A stretch of 64,000 nt of DNA from Thalassia testudinum (taxonomy: Eukaryota; Streptophyta; Magnoliopsida; Alismatales; Hydrocharitaceae). The stretch lies in contig JAZHRO010000054.1 of the NCBI GenBank assembly GCA_037157565.1, positions 20,257,501-20,321,500 of the forward strand, written 5' to 3'. The translations under genes and the position numbers were made by a program. The notes under the pieces are model-generated. The model did not search any database. It worked only from the letters and a program-made list of their open reading frames with translations, and had not been told where the DNA came from. Below, piece by piece: positions 46,138-58,627 of the stretch (position 1 is the first letter of the stretch; every line of letters starts with the position of its first letter).

Positions 46138-46797
46138 TTGGCGGCAATACTAACATTACCCCAGGGCACTCACCTCTTGCCGCCTGCATCCATTGGCATA
46201 GAGGTTGAAGTGATCTTCGGGGTCAACGCTGCCCCAAACCAGCAGGCCACTCCTTCTGAGTTGGCACTTCCACGTGCTTTCCATACTCCTCGATGGGATG
46301 AGAGGAGTACCATCAAGCAACCAGTGTCTAGGCTGTTTGCCTCTTTGCCCGATCCAGCAGAACACAAAAATCTACTTCTGGTGATACTCCTGCTGGCAGG
46401 GCAATTGCAACCCAGGCTCTTGGTGGACGAAGGCAGTGTCGTCAACGTCTTGTTTACAAAGATGCTACAGAAGTTGGGCTTCAAAGAGGAAAATCTCTCC
46501 AAGTTGACTCACCAAGTCGTAGGGTTTGGTAATCACAAGGTGATGTTAAAGGGAGAGATTAGTCTTCTCTTGTTCGTCTGTGATGGGGACAGGCACCTCA
46601 ACCGGACGGTCACCTTCATAGTGGTCGAGTTGGAGGCGGCACTTGACGGTATCATCGATTGCTCAACAACCCATGCATTCTACTTGATCCCCACCTCATA
46701 CTTTCAATTTGTGCTTTTCCAATCCCCCCATGGGATAGGGATATTACATGGGGATCAAACAGTCGAGCGCGAGCTCCTAAGCTTCGAGCTGAAATGA
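46138..46797 (+). pseudogene. Aspartic protease region of the Tat-type element
   Basis: The frame contains a retropepsin core LLVDEGSVVNVLFTKMLQKL (D-E-G-S instead of the usual D-G-G-S), a VGFGNHKVMLKGEISL block, TFIVVELEAALDGIIDCST and then IGILHGDQTVERE, close to the Tat consensus ending in a conserved DQ. It is intact as an open frame of 219 codons but has a substitution beside the active-site aspartate. No RT follows: the element is interrupted at 46937. Confidence 0.78.
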
Positions 46798-47583
46798 TCC
46801 ATGGAACCGAGACCCCCTAAGCCACAGAAATGAGGGAAGAAGAGAAACTAAGTCTAGGTGATCTAGTAGGAAGCAAATCCAGCGGATTTGCCAATGACTT
46901 CGGGACTGTTGTGACAACCCGAGTCTTGCCAAGCGACTGATGATAACGTCATCATTTGCCATATCTAGCTTTAATTAGTCACAACCAACAGATAAATACT
47001 CCTATATATCCGCCGAAGAGCCATAATTCAATGCATATTCATTCTGAGAGAAGTGCATTAAATAAGGTGTAAATCTGCAGTTTTAACATAATATCATAAA
47101 TGCAGAGTAATCACAGGTTTTTCCAAGGGTAAATAAATGTCAAATGGTCGTAAATGTCTAATAAGAGGGTTCGTGCAAACAGAAAAGGGTTTTCACGCAT
47201 TTCAAGAATTAATGGACATCGGAAATCCTAAAAACAGACCTGCTTAAATAACTGAGGTTCTAATCAGAATAAAATTCACCTAAACCTTCTAAAAATCATA
47301 GAAAAATATTCTCTAAGATTTGGTATCATTGATTTGACTATCTGAACCTGATTTGACCTAAAATAGAGTCTCAGACAGATAGTTGCCTTAATTTAGATTT
47401 TTACATAAATTACCCAGTCAAACTTAGTCAAGACCAAAATACAACTTCACCATCAGATTCCTTGGGTCCAAATTAGGTTTGTACCAAAATTTGGACCCAA
47501 TTAGAGATTAGCTTGACTTAGTTTGCATTTAGGTCCAATCTGATTCTTTTTCTCTCAGTTAAACCCTTAGGGACGGCGATTAA

Positions 47584-47690
47584 GAATAGCTGTAGGTCCC
47601 TACCGCCATTAGGGACCCAATCTGATTCCTTTGTCATCTCCTTCACTTCTAGGTCCCTACCGCCATTAGGAATAGCTGTAGCTCACCGGT
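47584..47690 (+). repeat. Short direct duplication inside LTR F
   Basis: The 19-bp core AGGTCCCTACCGCCATTAGG occurs at about 47593 and 47651, with AATAGCTGTAG beside each copy, before the first and after the second. Confidence 0.8.
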
Positions 47691-47908
47691 GAGGTTTGAG
47701 TAAGATTTTCTCGCTCGTTTCTTAATCAAACAATCCCAAATTTGAAAGGGAGATTCCTTGAGGAATCCCCTTCCAAATGAGCCCGACTTTAGATCCTATT
47801 TCTCTCCCAAAAGATGATGCGAACATTTTGATTGAAGGAATACCTGATTTTGCATGAGGATCTCAAGTTCACAAGCTTGTTTCCAAGCTTGGAATTCCAT
47901 CCTAAGGC

Positions 47909-47917
47909 CTATAAATG
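47909..47917 (+). promoter_or_regulatory. TATA box of LTR F
   Basis: CTATAAATG in a GC-neutral context, at the place expected from the related LTRs. Confidence 0.5.
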
Positions 47918-49639
47918 GACCTACATTGTGTTCCTTACTTCCTTAGCAGAGTTTAGGGCCAAAACCCTCTTCAAATCCCTACCTCCGGCCCTTCTCCGAC
48001 CTAGCTCCAGTGGCCCTTCTTCCCCGTCTTCCTAGGGACGGCCAACGGCTAAATTGGCCCATCTAACATCATCACCTTCCTCCTTGCCTTGCTAGTCACA
48101 GCAAGGGTCGTCTCCCCCTTTCCTCACCACGGTCTCCCTCAACGAAGAGTTCTCCTTCTCCGACGCCAGCCAATCAGAACCGGTGCCTCTCCGTCCCTTT
48201 CGTCCAATTAGAGTAGGTAGATAGGTCCCTTTTAGTTCCCTCGGTTCTTTCCCATCTCCCAAACTCTAAATCGACCCCTGACACCATCTCCAACCACCTT
48301 CGTCTCCACCTTCGGCGAGGCTCTCCCATCCCTCCACCGCACCAAATGCCTCGCCAACACTTCCTACACTTCCACCTCATCCACTCACACCAAACCCCTC
48401 TCCTATTTTGCCCTTTCATCCACCCAAACTCCCCATCGAACAATCCCCCATCACACCACCTTCTCTGTCACCGTTCACCCTCAAGCATGCACGAATCACC
48501 CCACGGACTCTGCCATCACATTCCACACCCTACGGCGATCCTCCAGAGCTTTTTGGTTGGGGCTTTTAGCCCGTATTTTGTATTTCAGGTACCACGTTGG
48601 AGCTCCGCTGCCACGTCATCTTCTCTAGCTTGTTCTTCCCCTCGTGGCCCTATTCTTCACCAAGAACCCCTCCAGGCCATGCAGGTGCATCCTAGGTTCA
48701 CACCTAGGCCCTCAATTGAGGACTTCAGTGCCAGCAACTACGCCAATTAGCTCGACCTCCAACTGCTGCTTGGATGTACAAAGGAAAGGGGACTTGTTAG
48801 TCCCACATCGGAAAGCAAAGAAGCGCCTGTGCGAGATAAATTGATTTTGTGTTTCCCTCTTATCGCCTCAAGACACACAGGGTGAGGTCCCTTACCCACT
48901 CACCCGACTTGCCTAAGCCCTCACTCCTCAGTTGCAACACCACGCACGTAGCCCTGGACCTGATACTACATGATCCGTATACCCGATTATGACCTGAATA
49001 TCTGAGAGAGGAAGAGGCAGGAAAGATAGAGAGAACGGGGGAGGGGAGGGTTTTGCTCTTGCAGGTATTGCGCAACACTTAGTTGCTGAAGGCTTTAGCT
49101 TCCCTTGTGCGTAAGAGAAAGAAGAATAAAAGGAGAAGACTTTGAGAAGAGAAAGAAGAAGGGAGGCCGTGCTTGAAGAAGGGAAAAGGCTCTCTAAGGA
49201 GTATTGTAGCAGGCAACATTTTAGTTGTTTGATTTTCCAGAGAGACGTCTGATTATTGTAGCATTCAAACTGCTATTGTTTTATTTGATATTATTGATAG
49301 TTGGATGCATGCTTAACTTAAGGAGGATATAAGTGGTGATTCAAATCACCATTATTTTTGATCGTCTCTTCTTTTTGTCCTCGTATTCTTGAGATACATT
49401 GGATTTCATTGAATATTTAATGTGACAGATTAGTATTTATTGAATATCATTATTGTATTTAATTTCCTATGCTCATTTATTCATCTTGATTAGTGCGTGA
49501 ATTACAATACTTGCTCTCTGTGTTTGACCTCGGACTTCGTTCTAGATTTTGAGTAATAAATCATATTTGTTGTTCTATCGATTGAGGATTTTAACTACGA
49601 CGATGATAATATAAACCCTCGATAAGATCGCTTCAATAG

Positions 49640-52600
49640 TGTCGGAACCCGAGTCGCCGTATGCTACCAACTATCACAAACACGTACAAGATCGGAGTCA
49701 CCTAACACATAGCCATAAACGTCAATAGCCAACATTCATTGATGACGCATTAAATGAAAAAAAGCTAAAGTACTAACAATATAATTAAAATTCACCCTAA
49801 AGTAGTAAATAAAGAGAGTCTCGTACAACTACCAATAAGACAAGAAAAATAAAATCTAACAGCGGAAAGAAACTACTACTACAAGCCACTGGTTCACTAT
49901 GGATTGTCTCCTCAGGTAGGACCTAGTTCCGCAGAAGTCTAACCAACAGCAGTCGCTGCATTCGACTACTCAACAACTACATATAAAATTAAACAATTAA
50001 AGTTGCAACTATTCCATTATAAAAGAAATGTATGTGAAAGATTTTACATTGAATAGCAAAAAGAAATGATTATTACAAGTATTTACAAAATATAAGGTAT
50101 AAAAGAAATTACAAAACAAATAGATGCCTTTGTTACAATGAAAAGCTTAAACAGTAGATAATTTCTAACCTTTGGCCTTCTCTTTACATTTTTCTCTCAT
50201 CAGATGTTTCTTTAGAAAATTAGATGACTTAAGAATTAAAATTAGACTTCCTATAACACTATCGGATGCCTCCTCTCTTTCATTTCTTTATTTAATCTCA
50301 ATTCTCTCTCTTTAATCCAACCCTCACTAAGTTCTCACACTTAACCATTTTTCTTTAACTCTTCTCTTCTTTCTCAGCTCTTCTCTTTTAATTCTTCCTC
50401 TCTATTAAATCCTTTCTCTCTCTTCCTTAATTCACTGTGCATTACTCTATTCCACACTTAGTCAATTTCAAGCCCTAAATCCCACTTTTTTTAACACTTA
50501 ACCAAAAATTTGGTTAATGGGCAGACCCGATTCTTTCGAGGATACACAATCCATTTCTAGACCGAACCAAACCCTACTCGAATCAATTCCTAGTTAATTA
50601 TTTGTGAATTTTAGTCATTTTAGCTTTTGCACAGTATTGGGCCATATCCGACCCATCAAATCTCACGCCCACCTGGGCCCACGCACGCATACGTGCGTCG
50701 CATGCACACACACCCGCACACCTGTACGTGCACGGCACGCACACAAGCAATGCTCAGAAGGGTATGGGTATTTGGTGCACTCAACGCTGATGACTGAAGT
50801 GTTGGGGCACCGAATTCATTAAATACGTTCACCTGGCCTCCTTCATTCATAATGTGGGATCATCTCCAGCAGATCTCCTTTGTGCAGGGCCTTCTGATCG
50901 ATGACTTCAAGTGTCAATTTCAGGCAACTGACAACTCCAAATCAAGAGACCAAGAGCTCAATTGAAAGCTCTATCTCTCAGCTAAATGATTTTCGCACCA
51001 ATTTGGTGCTTGGATTACGATTGATCCACGGATTCAGGAATTAAACATGGTACCGTTGCCACGCTTGGAACATTCTTCAGAGTGAAATCAAAGGTCAAAT
51101 GACCTGAAGATGAATCATAACTCTTGTCTGAGAGTTCAGGAGTGTTCAAATAATCTTTTTCAGCTTTAGGAAGAGAGATTGGAGATAGAAGAAGGTTCTA
51201 GAGCTTGACATGAAGCTCAGAAGATGAAATCAAGATTCAATCTATCCAACCGATAGATTAAAGTGTGTAGAACACATCTGAATTGATTCACAGGATGGAA
51301 ATCAATTAATCTAGGTAAAAAGTTGGATCAAATCTCAACAAAAACTCACAAAATAGTGTTGGGTTCCAGTTTGAACCCAAACTGATCAGACCTTGAAATA
51401 TCTCGGATTCTTCAATAAATTTTATCTAAATCAATTCCAAATAATTCGAAATCAACCCAGGAACTTATTCCAACTCAAAAATCATATATTCAAATCCTTA
51501 AACCTCAGAGTCAACCCAGGGTTGAACTTAAAAACTTAAAAGTTGACTTTCTAGATTATAACTTCTCAGATCCAATTATGAACCTAAATAGACTAAATTC
51601 ATCCTGGAGAATTTGTTACACACATCAAAATTAGAGTTTGAGCACTCCAATATTGCTTTCAGGCTTCGCCGCTTGAGATCTAAAAGGAGTGTGTTCGTCA
51701 AAAAAATCTAGAGGTCCTATGACCTAATTGGCACCTAAAATAGAACCTAAATGTTCATCTTGTGCTTCTGAACCTCTTTCTAGAGTCTAAACCTGAATGA
51801 ATTTATCTCCTCAACTCCGCTAGAGTTGGAGAAGATAACAATCAATCCAAACATTGACTCATCAAAACTCAGATCCAATGAGTGGAATCATATCTTTTCA
51901 TCAAAATAAAGTGATCTAAAGCTTCTCAAGGACATTGGAAGGCTGTAGCCCAAATTAAGATCACCGGAGCTCACCGAATCTCTGGCGAAGGTCGTGATTT
52001 GTCATTGGAGATCAATTCTCCATGAAATGAACCAAAAATTATTTCAAATGATTCCTTAGGTTGTAACTAACCTCATGAACAAGTCAATTGATCCAATTAG
52101 TTATTGGACATAAGGATTTATCAAGAATCCACAAAGAATCAAACCTGAGTTCATGTGAACTCAAGGGAAAAGATCTCACATAATTGAGGGGAAAGTCTCA
52201 TATAGATAAGGTGATGATGATCATGTGGGTAATTAGATTAATAAACTCCTCTTGAGCCGCCATTGATAGCGAGCTGAAGAGGTTGGAGGAAATTGGGTGT
52301 TTTTGATGTAGTTGATTATAGACCTAATTAAAGAGTAGATTGGGGCCCTAAAGTGATGTGTAGGTGGTGGAGGGCCCCTGATGACTGTGTATTAGGTTGA
52401 AGACCTCCGCCACAGACGATGGAGGTACTCTAGTGAAGGTGGAGTGATTTAAGCGTTTAGATGATCAATTAAAGAGGAAAGAAGGTGCAATGGAGTCACG
52501 GTGAGGTGAGGATTGTGATTAAGTGATTAAAATCATGATTTGAGGGCCAGCGAGGTCGGAGTTGACCTTTCTGGAGATGGGAACAATGACATGAGGTTTA

Positions 52601-52840
52601 ACTAATTACTCCTACTCCTAAGCATTACTCGCCTAATTGAATAGATAAAACTACGCCTAAGTAACCACTCTACTTACTTGATGAAGGAGGTAAGGGATCT
52701 CACCGTTGGCAGGGCGAGAATAGGAGCGAAATTAGATCTTGGTGAGAGAAGAATCTCTGGCCGAGCGAAGCAGGAGAATCAGAGCTATGGAGCGCTTGTT
52801 GCATCGAAAATCGTCGTAAAAAGATTGCATTGTAATATAG
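49640..52840 (-). mobile_element. Old LTR-like region (E)
   Basis: No coding domain. A degraded box doublet with exact 20-bp spacing lies at 50202-50229, followed by a T/C-rich tract (50270-50410), a CACGCAC-rich block (50670-50750), and TTACTTGATGAAGGAGG near 52672, which matches the TTACTTGACGAAGGGGG block of the Athila LTRs. The order is that of a minus-strand LTR whose end is cut off by the next LTR. The first 400 bp have no visible relative in the window. Boundaries uncertain. Confidence 0.4.
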
Positions 52841-53169
52841 TGATGAAAATCAATGCGACATTTAAATTTATAAGCTCGAGAAACAGAAATGTGAGTCCAA
52901 GGTCGTTCACAGGGAGCAGTTATAAGCAAATCAATCACTATTCACAATTATCGAGAGGAATATGCAAGTAGAATCAAAATGATGCTTAATATATATCAGA
53001 AGAATATCAAAGTGCAAAAAGATCAGGTTAAAAATGGTGGTTTGAACCACAAAATTAACCTTAAATTGAAAGCTCTAATCCAACTCAAATAAACCAATGG
53101 TAATCTCAATTAAATGTCAGTAATATCAGAGCACATCACCAAAGTAACCAATTAGTCGACAGATGTTGA

Positions 53170-54752
53170 AGGGATCTAAAGAGGATTAAGATTAAGTTAT
53201 CATTGTTGTAGTGCAAAATCCTCAATCGATCTCTCAACAAATACAATTTAGAAACTCAGATATCTAGAAATGATGTCTGAGGTCGAACATAGGGAGCAAA
53301 TATGAATTCACACGCTAATCTTTAATTAAAATATAAATGAGCACAAGAAATTGAGCAAAACATAGATTTTCAATAAATAATAATCTATCACATTAAGTAT
53401 TCATTGAAGATAAATGTATCTAGAGATAAAAAGATAGCTAGAACAAAATAATGGTGATCTAGATCACCAATTATTAGCCTAAGAACATGTATATCAATTA
53501 CTTAATAATGTCAAATAAATGAACAGTACTCAGACATCTGATTTGAGAATCAGACGACTTAACTGTCGCCTGCTACAGTGTTTCTCTATGATTTTCTTCT
53601 TATGTTCTTTTGTTGCTTTCTTCTTCTTCTTTCTTTCCTTGGCCTCTTCTTCTTTTAAGGCACGACTCTTCTCCTCTTTCTCTTCTCTTCAAGTCTTCTT
53701 CTTCAACCTCTGCCTTTAGCTTCTTCTTTCTTTAGCTTTTCATGGCAATCTTCTCCTATTCTTTTCTCGACCAAGTGTTAGGCTTTCTCTCTGAAGAACA
53801 AAACCCTCCCCTCCCCCACTCTCTCTTTCCTTCTTTCTCTGCCTTCCTCCTCTCTCAGATATCCGGGTAATCGGGTATTCGGGTATGCGTACCTGGGTCC
53901 ATGGCTGCAGGAGTGAGGCAGTCGGGTTAAGTGCAGGTGACCAGAGACCTCACCCCCAAGTGTTTGAGGCAATAAGGTACAGTGATGAATTCAATTTATG
54001 CACTACGGTGCACTCTTATCCTCATGATGTGGGACTATCCCACAAGCCTCTTCTCTCAAGAGCCTACAGCTGAAGATGTGTCCTCAATTGGCGTAGCCGC
54101 AGGTGATGTGGTCTCCAATTGATCACCTGGGAGTGGTCCTTAGGTGATTCTACACTGCCTGGAGGTGTCACCTGGGGTGTGCGTGACCTAGAGCTCGAAG
54201 AACGTGGTGGCGGTAATGGCGGCGACGGTGGTGGACAGCGGAACCTGCAAGTCACAAACATGGCCTTTTAGCCACATTAAAATAGCTTGCGAGCATCGCC
54301 GGTGGACAAGGAGTGTGGTGGTGGTGATCTTGTGGCGTGAGAGGGTGTGAGATGGCCGGACGGAGTTGGGAACGGAGGTGAGAAGGTGGGTTATTCGGTG
54401 AGGAGATTGGGTGGATGGAATGGCGAATAAGAAGAGGGGTTTTGATTGTGGGGTGACTGTGGAGGTAGTGGGGTAGGTGGCGAGGTGGTTGGTGGCTTGT
54501 GATGTGAGATGGGCCTTGTCGAAATGGTGGCTGAAGATGAAGATGACGGTGATTGGGTTTGTTTTTGGGTTTTGGATAGAGGGATAAAACCTAATAACCT
54601 AAAGAAACTAAGCTACCCTAATTAAATTGCACGAAAGGGGGGTTTTCCTTGCCGGAGGTACACCAGACTTGGAGGAGATGAAATCTTCGGTGGGGGAGAA
54701 ATGAAGTGGAAGATGTGGAAGAAGACCATAAGGTTGGATTCCTATCGTCATT
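53170..54752 (-). mobile_element. Athila-type LTR (C), cut by the next element
   Basis: Shows AGGTCGAACATAGGGAGCAA (about 53280), a box doublet at 53532-53559 (20 bp apart, hairpin-forming), GCTACAGTG, a T/C tract (53600-53730), CGGGTAATCGGG, and the GC-rich blocks up to the AAGGTTGGATT near 54730. The AT-rich tail and TCATCA terminus are missing because the plus-strand element starts at 54753. The left end may lie as far out as 52840, where a second AGGTCGTTCACAGGGAG block is found. Confidence 0.6.
53532..53559 (-). repeat. Box doublet hairpin in LTR C
   Basis: AGACATCT and AGACGACT, 20 bp apart; CTGATT and AATCAG between them pair around a 4-base loop. Confidence 0.7.
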
Positions 54753-55678
54753 TGATGAGAACCTCATCATGAACCTTAACTAGCACATTTTAAGCTAATA
54801 AAGTAAACAAAAGCTCCAGCATAACCTAAGGGAAGGCCTAATTCAGGAATTGTTAATCTAAGAAGAAAACAAGACACAAAGGGGTAAAACTGTAATTTTA
54901 CCATTGCAGTGCATGCATGGGATTTCTAAGGGTCTAGACATAGGTCAAGTGGACTTAATAAGAGAAAAAGTGGGATGGTTTGGTCTGCAAAAGGGTTATA
55001 GCAAAATCTAGGAATTAAATGACATTCTGCAACCTTAAAACAAACCCACTTTAATTCACGAAGTTCTAGGCAATATAAAAATTAAATAAATCCTCTAAAA
55101 TTCATGAAAAAATATCCCCTAGGGTTTAGAACCTTCAATTTGGCCTTTGGAACCTGTTTTGACCTAGATTGAGGTCTATACCAAATTTTTGACATAATTT
55201 GAATTTTTATACAAAATATCCAATCAAACGTGGTCAAACCTAAAATCCAACTTCACCATTGAATTCCTTAGGTCAAAATTAGGTTTATACCAAAATTTGG
55301 ACCTAAGAGAAGGTCGTCTTGACCCACTTTGTAATTTGGTCCTCAAAAATTACTTTCTAACCCTTAACTTTTTGGAACCCTTGCGATTACCCCCTCAGCT
55401 TTCTCGTCTTCTTCTTCACTCCAGTCCCTCTGCCACCTGCGGCAGAAGGCCATGCCTCCAGCGACTTTGCTCGAAGGATGACGCTGCGTCTGCATGAGGA
55501 GCCGGCCCAAGATTTGAAAGGGGAGCTCCCTGCGGAGCCCCCTACAGCATGGGCCGCCGCCATGCCCTGAAGCCCGCCATACCTCTCGTACGAACGCATG
55601 AGTGGTATGGGTCTCCGATCTGCCATACCTCCAGCGTGATTTTCCCACCGCCCTTGCGCGCCTCCCGATCGACCCTTA

Positions 55679-55690
55679 CCTATTTAAATA
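55679..55690 (+). promoter_or_regulatory. TATA-like site of the second element's LTR
   Basis: CCTATTTAAATAG followed by CGGCAC, in the position of the TATA boxes in related LTRs. Confidence 0.4.
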
Positions 55691-57296
55691 GCGGCACACC
55701 CCGCCGCATCCTTTAAGCTCATTTTGGCCTGAGATCCCCCACCAATTCATCTCCTCCCAACTCCGGCCATTCGCCCAGAGCTTTCGGTGCCTCTACCTCT
55801 CCTCTCTTGTCGCTCTGCCACAGTACCAATGGCAGAGCTACCTCCGTCGTCCTCTGCCACGCCGCGCGGTACCAGTGGGCGCCCTCCAACCCCTCTTCCT
55901 CGTCGCCGTCTCTTCCCCCTGGGCACCTTCGTCTCAGGCGACGGCAGTACCAGCAGCTCGCCATCTCCACCTCCTCCGTTCACTCCTAAACTACCAGATA
56001 AGTTGCCCTTACTCCCCTCTTCATTTCCCCTCTTTCTATTTCAACTTTCGACCCCTCGCAGCCACTGACCACCGCCATCTTCTCCATCTCCGACCACCCA
56101 CCGACGAGGTGCCTCCACCGCTCCACACCTCCACACACCTCGCCAGATACCTCACCACCTCCGCCACAGTCCATTGATCACCTTCTGCCCAGCCATCGAC
56201 CACCATAACCTCCCTAAACTTCCCTCGAACAAACCCACTCACACAGACTCAGATCGACCTAGGCACCCACGCCTAGGCCATTCTGAGCCACGTCGACCCT
56301 TGCCTCACCTTCGCCGTGATACGGCGAAGGTTCTTCTGTTGTCTGACAGGGCCGCAAGGCCGTGATCGTGATTTCAGGGTTGCGACTATCCCCGCCATTA
56401 ACGCCGAGCTTGGAGCAAGCTTGCAAGCAGCTCCAGTTCTCCCTAGCCCCAGGTCACAAGCCCAAGTAGCACAGAATCCCCTCGCGCACTCCACCAGGTC
56501 TTCAATTGGCATCAAGGACCGAAGCTGCAGCTGCATTCGGACACAACTCCTGCTGCTAGGCGCGCAACAGAAAGGTGGGAAGTTTAGTCCCACCTCGGGT
56601 GATTTCGAGCGAGCACAGGTACATAAATTGATTTTGTGCATTGGGCTTATCGCCTCCAAATACACAGGGTGAGGTCCCTTGCCCACTCACCGCCTCATCT
56701 GAGCTCACTCCTCCGCGGATCTGGCTGACCTGACCGGATACCCGTGCACACCCCGCACACCACCGCACGCAGGTGGGCCTGGTCCCAGGAGCATATACCT
56801 GACTCGATAACCCGGCTGGCTTTGGGAGAGCGGTGACTTGAGAGAGAAATAGAGAGAGAGAGAGACGGGGAGGGTAGGGGTAGGTTTTTGCCTAACTGTG
56901 CCTGTGCAGGGAAGAAGAAGAAGGAGCAGGAGCTGAAGCAGAAGAAGAGGAAGAGGAGAAGCCAACTGAAGAAGAAGAAAAGGCTAAGGACTTAGCCGCA
57001 CCAAAGAGCAGTAGCTGAAGAAGAAGAAGAAGGAAAGGAAGAAAAAGAAGAAGACAGAAGCAGGAGCTGAAGAGGAAGAAAGAGCCAAAGAAGAAGAAGA
57101 AGGCAGAGGAAGGAGAAGAAGCAAGAGCCAAATAGAAAAGAAGAAAAGAAAAGGAGGGAGTTGCTGCAAAGAGAAAGACCAAGCATAAAGGAAAGGAAGA
57201 GAAGAAGAAAAGGCCAAGGAGAAGAAGTAGAGCAGCAGCAGCCAAAGAAAGGAAGAAGAAAAAGAAGGCGTGCACTGTAGCAAACGCCATTTAAGG

Positions 57297-57319
57297 CGTC
57301 TGATTCCTAGAATCAGACG
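57297..57319 (+). repeat. Box doublet hairpin in the second element's LTR
   Basis: Perfect 10-base arms CGTCTGATTC and GAATCAGACG around a 3-base loop. The two boxes are 21 bp apart here, the only LTR deviating from 20. Confidence 0.8.
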
Positions 57320-57544
57320 TCTGAAGACAAAGAAAGAAAAGAGAGAGAGCAAAGAAGAAGGAGAGAAAAGAAGAAATAGAGAAGATTAATTTCACTTTTA
57401 TTCTCTACAATTCTTTTTTGTAAAATAGTACAGTATTGTGAATTGTGATCTTTTTGCTTCTAAAATACAGTTTGCTCCCTGAGTTCGACCTTGGAACATT
57501 TTAAAAATTAAACTGATGATCCTTAAAGGAACGACACCAGTTTT

Positions 57545-57561
57545 TGGCACCGTTGTCGGGG
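57545..57561 (+). other. Degenerate tRNA-Asp primer-binding site
   Basis: TGGCACCGTTGTCGGGG differs from the exact site of the other element at two bases, one G to A and one C to T. Confidence 0.75.
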
Positions 57562-58627
57562 AGTAACGGGCATTTTAGAAGCTTCAAAATCACAATTTTT
57601 GATTTTATACTGACTTAATCTCTCTTTTGTTGTGCAGGAAAGGAAGTCAAGAAAAGAGAAGCAGCTGCACAACAATCACACTAGGGGATAGGTAACCTTC
57701 AACCCTCTCTCTTAAGCCCCTCACATTCTAAAGAGGAAAAAGCAAAAGAAAAATCAATCTAGGGCTACCTGTCTTCCATACTTAGTAATTCACAGAGTTG
57801 CCTGTTTTTGAGTTTCAACACATTTTAACTGCATATCCACTTAAGGTAACTAGGGCTAAAACCTTCTTGCTTGAGCCCTAGTTACCCATTTCTGAGGCAA
57901 CTAATTTGGACCAACTAGAGCCAACCTAGGATTCCAAGCTAGGGTTTTTGGAGACACATCTTCTAAGCAAAGAATTGAAAATTCTAAAAGAGGTGTGCCT
58001 AAACCATTGTGTGAAAAGACCTATTTAAGAGAAACCCTAAGCAATCAGGCTCTTAATCTACTTGAACACTAAAAGAAAGGACCTAAGAAGCTCTCACAGG
58101 AACAAAGAGGTGAAGTTGATCCTTTGCATCAACCAACCTTTAAATTAGGTCACTTTTGCACACAAAAGGTTTAAAGTTCAAGTGAAACCCTAAGCACCTT
58201 GATCTTAATTAAAAGTGGTAGACTTAAGAGGTCAGGGTCTCCATTCTGGTCTTCCTGGAATTTCAGTGACAAGAGAGGTCGGGTGGGGGAAACCCTGTAA
58301 CCCGTGGAGGCGCTCTACCGTGTAGGGGTCTTCGCGAGACTCACCCTCTTTGGCTGCCCAGGTAATTCTTAGGTGGACGACCTTCTGATCAAGGGTTATC
58401 ATCCGCCCCGAACCTCTATAATCACCCAACATATTTTGGGTGTCTTGATTGGGTCCAACACATTCTAACCTCATCCCGTCTATCAGTGCATGTTTGGTAG
58501 GAGGTCCTTGAAACCTCTAGAAATCTATTCTCCCCGAGGCCAATCCTCAGCTCCCTTGTTTGTGCAACAACCTCTCCACATAGACCTTTCTTCCGATTCT
58601 GAACCTAGTTCTCCTTCTTCTTCCATC
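57562..58627 (+). other. 5' leader of the second element
   Basis: About 1.07 kb without a sense-strand gene. It holds a block (58232-58450) conserved with the other element's leader and open on the antisense strand. Confidence 0.55.

Larger units (their letters stand above)
46938..49600 (+). mobile_element. Diverged Athila-type LTR (F)
   Basis: It starts TGATGATAACGTCATCA, matching the sense-strand start of the Athila LTRs (TGATGAGAACCTCATCA), and keeps the AT-rich tail blocks, a TATA box (47909-47917), the C-rich leader, a purine tract (49105-49200), the box doublet at 49224-49251 with exact 20-bp spacing, and TTTGACCTCGGACTTCGTT near 49522. The end is near 49597-49605. GCGAC (46933-46937) before it and ACGAC (49596-49600) near the end could be a duplication with one change. 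No primer site follows, so it is probably solo. It cuts the Tat element. Confidence 0.62.
54753..57539 (+). mobile_element. 5' LTR of the second Athila-type element
   Basis: About 2.79 kb from TGATGAGAACCTCATCATGA to ACACCA. The tail blocks, the CTATTTAAATAG TATA-like site (55679-55690), the purine tract (56920-57280), CACTGTAGC, the box doublet (57294-57322) and CTGAGTTCGACCTTGG are in the family order. The last few bases are uncertain. Confidence 0.82.
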
